Shown: one piece after another, positions 1-4,847 of the stretch
Layout: each line of letters starts with the position of its first letter
Position numbering within the stretch: the stretch's first letter is position 1
NCBI GenBank assembly: GCA_031266495.1
Contig: JAISAX010000468.1
Location: 1 to 5,693 of the forward strand
Direction: 5' to 3'
Origin: Opitutaceae bacterium
Lineage (GTDB): Bacteria > Verrucomicrobiota > Verrucomicrobiae > Opitutales > Opitutaceae
Length of the DNA: 5,693 bases
Notes under the pieces: generated by a model
The model's database searches: none
Seen by the model: the letters and a program-made list of their open reading frames with translations, nothing else
What the model was told of the DNA's origin: nothing
Translations under genes and position numbers: made by a program

Positions 1-53
1 GGGGGGGGGGGGGGGGAGGGAAACGTATGCGTGGTATGCGTGGCGTGGCCGGC
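1..53. repeat. G16+ homopolymer and short TATGCGTGG repeats inside lpxB
   Basis: Positions 1-16 are all G, with a further GGG at 18-20 after one A. Next come imperfect copies of a 9-bp unit (TATGCGTGG at 26-34 with a leading G in place of the first T's context, TATGCGTGG at 35-43, then CGTGG at 44-48). On the coding strand this reads CCACGCATACCACGCATACG followed by a C tract, encoding HTTHT then Pro-rich sequence in lpxB. The homopolymer touches the window edge, so its true length is unknown. It may be a slippery tract or an assembly edge artefact. Confidence 0.7.
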
Positions 54-728
54 GGCGAGCAGCGGAAAAATGCGGGCGACGGCCTGCTTGCGGCTGCCGG
101 GCAGGAGCAGCACGGGGCCGTCGGGATCGTAGCGGACGGGCGGGCGATAGTCGGGCGCGAGGAAGGGGTGGCCGACAAATTCGACGGGCAGCGGGGTGTC
201 CTTGTAGCACTCGACCTCGAAGGGGAAAATGACCGCGAGGGCGTCGAGGTGCGCGGCCATTTTGAAGCGGCGCTTTGCCTTCCAGGCCCAGATTTGCGGG
301 GAGATGTAGTAGAGGAGGCGGATGTCGCCGCCGCCCTTGACGGAGAGCCCGCGTTCGTGAAGCGCGGCGGCGAGGCGGAGGTTGAGGCCGGGGTAATCGA
401 CAAGGAGAACGGCGCGGGGCCGGTAGATGGTGATCCAGCGAAGGGTTTCGTTAAAGAGGGTCTTGAAGAAGGAGTAGTTTCTCAGCACCTCGACGAGGCC
501 GACGACGGAGGTGACCGTCATGTCGTGCAGGAGTTGCGCGCCGGCGGCGGCGATGGCGGGTCCACCGAGCGCGGAGACGGCGAGGCCGGGCTGGCGTCCG
601 CGAAGATCGGCCACGATGCGCGCGGCGTGTTCGTCACCCGAATGCTCGCCGGCGACAATGAGCAGATCGACGCGACCGCCGGCGGGCGGAGACAAACGAA
701 AGGGAAGCTGGAGGCGCTGGTCGGACAC
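1..728 (-). CDS. lpxB: Lipid-A-disaccharide synthase, N-terminal part (3' end outside window)
   Basis: LpxB is a peripheral inner-membrane GT19 glycosyltransferase that joins UDP-2,3-diacylglucosamine to lipid X, making the lipid A disaccharide. The 242 visible codons read in order: LLIVAGEHSGD (about 22-32, the family's VAGExSGD start), ALGGP (53-57), VGLVEVL (76-82), DYPGLNLRL (111-119), YYISPQIWAWK (140-150), FPFE (168-171), FVGHP (184-188) and LLPGSRKQ (208-215), all in family order. The start chosen is GTG at 728, about 20 codons before the conserved core. The frame stays open upstream with other GTGs (752, 761), and no good ribosome site is visible, so the start is uncertain. After FPLLAAGH (221-228) the protein turns into THTTHTFPSPPPP, encoded by a short repeat and a homopolymer of at least 16 G (C on the coding strand). 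That replaces the helix normally expected there. The gene is cut by the window edge. The upstream neighbour in the same direction is a Gfo/Idh oxidoreductase, 219 bp away. Confidence 0.95.
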   Translation of the reverse strand, partial: MSDQRLQLPFRLSPPAGGRVDLLIVAGEHSGDEHAARIVADLRGRQPGLAVSALGGPAIAAAGAQLLHDMTVTSVVGLVEVLRNYSFFKTLFNETLRWITIYRPRAVLLVDYPGLNLRLAAALHERGLSVKGGGDIRLLYYISPQIWAWKAKRRFKMAAHLDALAVIFPFEVECYKDTPLPVEFVGHPFLAPDYRPPVRYDPDGPVLLLPGSRKQAVARIFPLLAAGHATHTTHTFPSPPPP

Positions 729-760
729 GGTTTTTGGAAAAAAGTTAACCACTGATATCA

Positions 761-800
761 CACGAATGAATACGGATGAACACGAATGAACACGGATGAA
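761..800. repeat. Tandem array of four 10-bp units
   Basis: Four consecutive decamers read CACGAATGAA, TACGGATGAA, CACGAATGAA, CACGGATGAA. This gives a 20-bp period with one mismatch and a looser 10-bp period. Just before it stands GTTAACCACTGATAT (744-758). On the lpxB-sense strand it reads as TTCATCCGTGTTCATTCGTG-type sequence about 30 bp upstream of the lpxB start. Similar sequence is familiar to me from intergenic DNA of verrucomicrobial and planctomycete genomes. That is recollection, and its function is unknown. Confidence 0.8.
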
Positions 801-812
801 AGGCAGGTGAGG

Positions 813-929
813 AACCGCTAAAGAACGCTGAAGAACGCTAAAGCCAAACCTCTTCCCTGCAAAGGCACGGGAGGGGGGCATTTCGTGACCCGGTTCGATT
901 TTAGCGTTCTTCAGCGTTCTTTAGCGGTT
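813..929. repeat. Perfect 30-bp inverted repeat with a 57-bp loop
   Basis: The arm at 813-842 (AACCGCTAAAGAACGCTGAA...) is the exact reverse complement of 900-929 (TTTAGCGTTCTTCAGCGTTC...), with no mismatch over 30 bp. Each arm itself contains a 10-bp direct repeat (AAGAACGCTG then AAGAACGCTA). The loop at 843-899 shows no gene. The structure begins 18 bp past the stop of the oxidoreductase gene (948) and lies upstream of lpxB. It could fold into a long RNA stem between the two genes. No T-run follows the stem on either strand, so it is not a classical intrinsic terminator. A dispersed palindromic repeat element is the alternative. Confidence 0.9.
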
Positions 930-947
930 AAACCGATCCGGTCCGGT

Positions 948-1973
948 TCATTTCGTGTTGGCGCGGATCTGGTCGCTGATGGCGATGGCGATTTCGAGGG
1001 CGGTCTTGCCGAGGCCGCCGCCGACCTTGGGCTGGCGGGCGGCGCGGACGGTCTCCACAAAGTCGGCGAGTTCGAGCGCGAGCGGTTCACCTTTCTCGAT
1101 GGGGATGTCCTTGACCGGGATTTTTGAAAGATCGCCGGCTTGCACGAGGCCCATCTTCAGCTTGATGCCGTAGCCGAGCATGTCGCTCTTTTTGACGAGG
1201 TGCCCCTTCTGGTTCATGAAATCGAGCGAGAGGTAGGCGTCTTCCTGGAAGACGCGGATTTCGCGGACTTTTTTCGTGCTGATGCGGCTGGTGCCGAGGT
1301 TGGCGACGCAGCCGTTTTCGAAAACAATGCGGGCGTTGGCGATGTCCTCGGTCTTCGAGAGGATGTTGACGCCCACGCTCTCGATGCGGGCGACCGGGGA
1401 TTTGACGAGGGCGAGCACGATGCCGATGTCGTGGATCATCAGGTCGAGCGTGACGCCGACTTCGGTGCCGCGCGGGGTGAAGGGCGCGAGGCGCTCCGCG
1501 GTGATGTAGCGCGGATCCCGGATGTGTTTTTCGAGGAAACTCATCACGGGGTTGAAGTGCTCGATGTGGCCGACTTGCACGACGACACCGGCGACCCGGG
1601 CGGCGGCGAGCACCTGTTCGGCTTCGGGAAGGGTGGCGGTGATGGGTTTCTCGATGAGGAGGTGGCAGCCTTTGGCGAGGAGGGGCAGGGCGACTTCGGC
1701 GTGTTTGTCGGTGGGGACGACGACGGAGACGGCATCACAGGCGTCGCCGAGTTCATCGAGCGTGGCGAAGCGGCGGCACTGGTGGCGTTCGCAGATTTCC
1801 TTCGCGCGGGCGTCGCTGGCCTCGTAAATGCCGGCGAATTCGATGTCGGGCATGGCGGCGTAGATGCGCGCGTGGTGCTGGCCGAGCGATCCGGTGCCGA
1901 CGACGCCGCAGCGGATTTTTTTGGGGTTCGAGGAGGATCGGGAGGATCGGGAGGATCGGGAAAAAAAACTCAC
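948..1973 (-). CDS. Gfo/Idh/MocA-family oxidoreductase next to lpxB (GnnA-like candidate)
   Basis: This is an NAD(P)-dependent sugar oxidoreductase of 341 residues, a normal length for the family. Numbered from the GTG at 1973, the Rossmann motif GTGSLG is at 26-31, the EKP signature (LLIEKPITATL) at about 105-115, GHIEHFNP at 135-142 and DLMIHDIG at 177-184; the C-terminal half is the usual alpha/beta substrate domain. The form QVGHIE(R/H)FNP is typical of members encoded beside lpxA, lpxI or lpxB. One characterised relative, GnnA, oxidises UDP-GlcNAc at C3 so that GnnB can aminate it, giving GlcN3N lipid A. No gnnB is in view, so a lipid A role is likely but the exact substrate is unproven. 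GTG 1973 is the only ATG or GTG upstream of the core in this frame (in-frame stop TAA at 2021-2019). It gives an odd Ser/Arg N-terminus encoded by a 9-bp repeat and has no Shine-Dalgarno. Confidence 0.93.
   Translation of the reverse strand: MSFFSRSSRSSRSSSNPKKIRCGVVGTGSLGQHHARIYAAMPDIEFAGIYEASDARAKEICERHQCRRFATLDELGDACDAVSVVVPTDKHAEVALPLLAKGCHLLIEKPITATLPEAEQVLAAARVAGVVVQVGHIEHFNPVMSFLEKHIRDPRYITAERLAPFTPRGTEVGVTLDLMIHDIGIVLALVKSPVARIESVGVNILSKTEDIANARIVFENGCVANLGTSRISTKKVREIRVFQEDAYLSLDFMNQKGHLVKKSDMLGYGIKLKMGLVQAGDLSKIPVKDIPIEKGEPLALELADFVETVRAARQPKVGGGLGKTALEIAIAISDQIRANTK
1934..1968. repeat. Three 9-bp repeats plus an A8 tract at the start of the oxidoreductase gene
   Basis: AGGATCGGG occurs three times in perfect tandem (1934-1942, 1943-1951, 1952-1960), followed by eight A (1961-1968). 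The unit is three codons long, so copy-number changes keep the frame and only alter the number of RSS units (residues about 6-15). The A8 tract reads as T8 just after GTGAG at the start codon, where a one-base slip would shift the frame. A second tract of seven T (1916-1922; A7 in the coding strand) encodes part of PKKI directly before the Rossmann fold. Confidence 0.85.
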
Positions 1974-2228
1974 GGAAGGAGGCGGGATGAATGGATGTGA
2001 AACGGGAAAGTCACCACGTTACAGGTCCGGCCGGGCTCCGCGATGCAGAAAAATGCGGCAGAGGGGGGGGGGAGCGGCGTTGGTGCGGCGTTGAACACTG
2101 AACGGGGCGCTGCCGTGCCAGAGGAGAGGCCGAGTTTGCGGTATGCGCGAGGAGGCCGCGAGTCAAACCGGAGCGGGAATAACGCCGGGCCGCATCTATA
2201 CGTTTAGCGGGACCGCTTGCGACGCCCC

Positions 2229-2251
2229 TGCATGGACATATGTCTCATGCA
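2229..2251. promoter_or_regulatory. Operator-like dyad centred on GACATATGTC
   Basis: The left arm TGCATGGACAT (2229-2239) and right arm ATGTCTCATGCA (2240-2251) are complementary over 11 bp apart from a single extra T. The core GACATATGTC (2235-2244) is a perfect 10-bp palindrome. Such dyads are typical of dimeric regulator sites. It lies about 255 bp upstream of the oxidoreductase start, which is far for simple repression, so it could equally be an RNA hairpin in a read-through transcript of the transporter. The regulator is unknown. Confidence 0.4.
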
Positions 2252-2261
2252 TTTTAAATGC
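2249..2261. repeat. Short AT-centred dyad GCATTTTAAATGC
   Basis: This is a perfect 6-bp inverted repeat around one central T. It overlaps the operator-like dyad on one side and abuts the terminator-like hairpin on the other. On the minus strand it supplies the A/T-rich sequence directly after that hairpin. Confidence 0.5.
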
Positions 2262-2302
2262 CCGGGAAACGGTTGTCGGGCTTCCGGCCCGTGTTCCCGG
2301 GC
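2260..2302 (-). terminator. Probable terminator hairpin of the Na/Pi cotransporter gene
   Basis: GCCCGGGAA (2260-2268) pairs perfectly with TTCCCGGGC (2294-2302). Inside it, CGGGC (2277-2281) pairs with GCCCG (2287-2291) around a 5-base loop, so the whole forms a two-tier stem-loop of 43 nt. It begins 3 bp after the transporter's TAA on the minus strand. The following minus-strand sequence is ATTTAAAAT instead of a pure U-run, so this is an imperfect intrinsic terminator; the position and strength of the stem make the call likely. Confidence 0.6.
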
Positions 2303-2305
2303 AGT

Positions 2306-3973
2306 TTATCCGGACGTCCGGGAACGGTTTTGTTGCGGGTTAGCCAGGCCGTAGGCAATGCCGGTGAGGTGGCTGTTGATGCGACGAAAGCCGTTCAGGT
2401 AATCGAGGAAGTAAGTGTTGGCGGATACGTCGGTCTGGCCAGACGCATCCGCGGACACACCGGCGGACGCACCGGAGGACGACGCCGATTGCAGGCGCTC
2501 GTAACAGGCTTGCTGGAGCCGGTGGCAGTGTTCGTTGAAGGTGCGTTTGCCGGCGATGAAGACGTCGGCGCGCTCGTCGCCGTCGAGCGAGAAGAGGCTG
2601 ACCGCGCCGTCGAAGCGTTGCAGGAGCCTGCCATAGACCTCCTCAAGGTCGCGCCATTCGACGGGAGAAAGGCGAGCTGCTTCGAGGCGCTGTTTGATGA
2701 CGAGATCGCAGAGATGCTTGTCGAGCAGGTCGCCGACCGCCTCCATCTCCACGGCAAAATTCATCAGGGCCACCTGCCAGCGGGTGTCGCGCAGGCTCTT
2801 TTCGCCGCCGATGTGGCTGAGGTAGTCGATGAGTTCGCGGTTGTACCAGTCAACCTTGTCGTCCTCCTTCTGTATCCGTTTTGCCAGTTCGATGTCGCCG
2901 TTGCGGCAGGCTTGCCAGAAGCCGGTGAGCTGGGCGCGGACGCGGTCGGCCATGCGCAACGTTTCGCGGGTGGCGCGGGCCAGCGCCACGGACGGGGTGT
3001 CGAGCGCCTTGGGATCGAGGTGGCTGGCCTCCCCGCCAGCGGCAAGGGTGGTGTCGGGCGCGGGCACGATGAGCGCGGCCAGGCGCATGACGGGCGTGAG
3101 GAACGGCAGCGCGAGCAGGCCGACCGTCACATTGAAGAGCGTGTGGGAGGCGACGATCCGGTGGGTCAGGTCGCCGGGCAGGGCGTCGAAAAGCCATATG
3201 GCCGCGGCGGGCGCCAGTAGCAGGGGAAGGGCGAGCACGAGTTTGGCGACAAGGTTGCCGACGCCGAGCCGCCGCGCATCGGTCGTGCCCCAGCCGACGA
3301 CGAGCGAACTGACGCCGACACCGACATTGGTGCCGAGCACCCAGGGCACGAGTTCGGAGGAGCCGAGCAGGCCGGAGGCGCACAGGCCGAGACCGAGGCC
3401 GACCGTGGCGGTGGAGCTTTGCAGGATGATCGCCAGCGCCGCCGTGCCGCCGAAGATCATCCAGGTATGGCCGTGGAGCAGGGCGAAGGCTTCGCGGGCC
3501 TCCTGCGATTGCGCGATCGTGGCGGCGCCGTCGCCGATCATGGCGATGGCGAGAAAGATGAAACCGAGCGCGAGCAGGCACTGGCCGGCGCCGCGCAGGG
3601 CTTCACGACGGGTGTAGGCGAAGGCGGCCATGCCGAGGGCGACGAGCAGGCCGGCGTAGTCCTGGATGCGGACGGCCATGAACTGCACGAGCACGGTCAT
3701 GCCGACATTGGCGCCGAGGAGCATGGCGAGGACGCCGCCGGGGCGGAGGCGTCCGTCGCCGAGCAGTTGCACGGCCATGATCGAGATGCTGGTGGAGGAG
3801 GGGGAAACGACGCCGGCCGCCGTGCCGGCGGTGAACGCTTTCCAGGGCCGGGCGGTGAGGCCGGAGAGCCAGTTCACGAGGTGTCCGCCGAAGAGCCGGT
3901 CGAGACCTTTCCGGAGAAACCGGATACCGAAGAGGATGAGGCCGATGCCGCCGAGAATCGCGATGGTGCTCAA
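2306..3973 (-). CDS. Na+/phosphate cotransporter-like membrane protein with PhoU-like C-terminus
   Basis: This looks like an inner-membrane Na/Pi-cotransporter (NptA/YjbB class, PF02690 repeats) that would move phosphate coupled to sodium. It has 555 residues from the TTG at 3973. Membrane segment GGIGLILFGI is near the start (8-17). The first repeat has TAAGVVSPSSTSISIMA (about 51-66) and LLGANVGMTVLVQF (about 84-97). The second has LAIILQSSTATVGLGLGL (about 180-197) and VLGTNVGVGVSSLVVG (about 212-227), followed by hydrophobic helices to about 303. After a linker, a helical PhoU-like region (about 325-545) contains the DKVDWYNRELIDYL stretch, interrupted by an Ala/Ser-rich insert (SASSSGASAGVSADASGQ). 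The first repeat lacks the Gln of the QSSS motif, while the second keeps it. TTG 3973 is preceded by AAGGAGG with a 10-base spacer. A longer frame to 4183 would overlap the HIT gene and add a non-membrane Arg/His-rich tail. Confidence 0.9.
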   Translation of the reverse strand: MSTIAILGGIGLILFGIRFLRKGLDRLFGGHLVNWLSGLTARPWKAFTAGTAAGVVSPSSTSISIMAVQLLGDGRLRPGGVLAMLLGANVGMTVLVQFMAVRIQDYAGLLVALGMAAFAYTRREALRGAGQCLLALGFIFLAIAMIGDGAATIAQSQEAREAFALLHGHTWMIFGGTAALAIILQSSTATVGLGLGLCASGLLGSSELVPWVLGTNVGVGVSSLVVGWGTTDARRLGVGNLVAKLVLALPLLLAPAAAIWLFDALPGDLTHRIVASHTLFNVTVGLLALPFLTPVMRLAALIVPAPDTTLAAGGEASHLDPKALDTPSVALARATRETLRMADRVRAQLTGFWQACRNGDIELAKRIQKEDDKVDWYNRELIDYLSHIGGEKSLRDTRWQVALMNFAVEMEAVGDLLDKHLCDLVIKQRLEAARLSPVEWRDLEEVYGRLLQRFDGAVSLFSLDGDERADVFIAGKRTFNEHCHRLQQACYERLQSASSSGASAGVSADASGQTDVSANTYFLDYLNGFRRINSHLTGIAYGLANPQQNRSRTSG

Positions 3974-3983
3974 CGGGAGCGTG

Positions 3984-3990
3984 CCTCCTT
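3984..3990 (-). promoter_or_regulatory. Shine-Dalgarno that sets the TTG start of the Na/Pi cotransporter
   Basis: The minus strand reads AAGGAGG, then CACGCTCCCG (10 bases), then TTG (3973-3971) and AGCACCATC. It is the strongest ribosome site I noticed upstream of any gene in the window. It picks a start that coincides with the beginning of the hydrophobic transporter core and leaves a gap of 125 bp to the HIT gene. Confidence 0.8.
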
Positions 3991-4098
3991 GAATGCGCAG
4001 GCAATGGAGATAGATCCGGGACAGTTGGCTGCATTGCTGGTCAAGACGAAATTCATGATGTGCTGGAAAATAAAATACGGAACGGAGTGCGAGGGCGA

Positions 4099-4590
4099 TC
4101 AGTCTTCGGTGATGCCCCAGGTGGAGAGATGGTAGCGGGGATCTTGGCCCAGACGGTCGATGTGGACGCGAATGGCGCGGCAATCGTCATCGCTCAGCGG
4201 TTCGAGCGGTGAGTTCGCCGGAGCGAAAAAGTCGTCGCGCAGAGGGAAGCGGAGCGCTTCACCGTGTTTCTGGTGAACGGAGCCGCGGGCGCGTCCGTAA
4301 AGGTGAAGATGGAAGCGAGGGCCACCGGGGGTACCGATGCCCCAGTTGCCGTTGTCCTGGAAGTTGAGGCGTTCGACGGGGATGCCGCGTTCGTTGAGGG
4401 CGGTAATCATGGCTTCGCCAGCGAGCATGGAGAGGCGCATGAGGGCTTGGGCGCGAGGGACGTCGAATTGCCAGCGATGGAGGGTGTGTTGTCGGGGATG
4501 GATTTCCAGATGACCGCCGTCAGTGCGGCTTACATGGGGTCGCGGATTGGCACGCAGGATGAAATGGACGGTTTCGTAGATGGCTGACAT
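4099..4590 (-). CDS. HIT-family protein (histidine triad-like nucleotide hydrolase or transferase)
   Basis: This is a cytoplasmic protein of 163 residues from ATG 4590. The histidine triad region is RFHLHLYGRA (about 90-99), preceded by NFQDNGNWGIGTPGGP and followed by HQKHGEALRFP. The upstream half contains RPHVSRTDGGHLEIHP (about 17-32), an early beta-strand pattern seen in HIT proteins, and a helix with LMRLSMLAGEAM. HIT enzymes cleave nucleoside phosphoramidates or dinucleoside polyphosphates, with the middle His of HxHxH as nucleophile. Here the triad reads His-Leu-His-Leu-Tyr, so the first two His are kept and the third is Tyr. I recall other bacterial and archaeal HIT members with FHxHxYGRA, so this is probably a subfamily trait. 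Substrate is unknown. A longer reading to GTG 4665 adds a Cys/Arg-rich stretch before the conserved start and is not preferred. No clear Shine-Dalgarno is seen before ATG 4590. Confidence 0.8.
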   Translation of the reverse strand: MSAIYETVHFILRANPRPHVSRTDGGHLEIHPRQHTLHRWQFDVPRAQALMRLSMLAGEAMITALNERGIPVERLNFQDNGNWGIGTPGGPRFHLHLYGRARGSVHQKHGEALRFPLRDDFFAPANSPLEPLSDDDCRAIRVHIDRLGQDPRYHLSTWGITED

Positions 4591-4667
4591 GGTGCGTTGG
4601 GAAAAAACGGGACCGGCTTCATAGGACCGGCGGGGCCGGCATGTCAGCATGAAAATTGGCGCCACCG

Positions 4668-4847
4668 TCAGGAGCCATCAAACCAGCCGGGTTCGTCCGT
4701 GGTGATGCCGATGCAGCCGGCGGCAGTTGCGGCGCGAACGGTCTCGCGAGCGGCGGCGGGCTCGCGCGGGCAACCCCGGGCGCGGACTTCGGGGACGACG
4801 CGAAGGGCGCTGGCCACGGCTGCGGGCGTGGCGGCGGAGCGGATGGG
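4668..4847 (-). pseudogene. Remnant resembling the C-terminal end of a glycerophosphodiester phosphodiesterase
   Basis: Right after the metallophosphoesterase TGA (4850-4848), the same frame stays open for 59 codons to a TGA at 4670-4668. It begins PIRSAATPAAVASALRVVPE and ends AGCIGITTDEPGWFDGS. The pattern of an alternating small/charged helix, then AGCIGITTDEP, looks like the last strand and helix of a GDPD-type TIM barrel (family form: GVDGIITDRP). There is no ATG; a GTG at codon 11 (PAAV) is possible but has no ribosome site, and no catalytic part is present. I read it as the leftover 3' end of a gene whose 5' part was lost. Alternatives are a very small gene starting at that GTG, a translated extension by TGA read-through, or chance open frame in high-GC DNA. 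Confidence 0.4.

Larger units (their letters stand above)
1974..2305. other. Intergenic region between the oxidoreductase and the Na/Pi cotransporter
   Basis: I see no convincing gene in these 332 bp. Short plus-strand frames here have no recognisable protein and no ribosome site. The region holds a hairpin just past the transporter stop (2260-2302), a small AT-centred dyad (2249-2261), an operator-like dyad (2229-2251) and a run of ten G (2063-2072). It must contain the promoter of the minus-strand oxidoreductase if that gene is not read from upstream. The best weak -10-like words on the minus strand are TATAGAT near 2200-2194 and TGTAAC near 2025-2020, and neither has a good -35. Confidence 0.6.

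Noticed and set aside
27..755. 242-codon plus-strand open frame
   Set aside because: It is antisense to lpxB, whose reading shows the full series of family motifs; the plus-strand protein is a Gly/Glu/Asp-rich shadow of high-GC coding DNA.
761..929. CRISPR array
   Set aside because: The repeats are 10 bp in direct tandem or a single inverted pair, with no regular unique spacers.
1140..2000. 286-codon plus-strand open frame
   Set aside because: It mirrors the Gfo/Idh gene and consists of low-complexity Asp/Gly/Val-rich sequence with no known domain.
2143..2343. 66-codon plus-strand frame in the gap
   Set aside because: It crosses the dyads and the end of the transporter gene, has no ribosome site and no recognisable sequence.
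2258..3220. 320-codon plus-strand open frame, and 3419-4135 likewise
   Set aside because: Both are antisense to the Na/Pi cotransporter and have composition typical of shadow frames; one would also begin inside the terminator-like hairpin.
3974..4183. N-terminal 70-residue extension of the Na/Pi cotransporter
   Set aside because: It overlaps the HIT gene by 85 bp, is Arg/His-rich and non-membrane, and is made unnecessary by TTG 3973 with AAGGAGG.
4591..4665. N-terminal extension of the HIT protein from GTG 4665
   Set aside because: The 25 extra residues are unlike HIT proteins, and ATG 4590 fits the start of the conserved domain.
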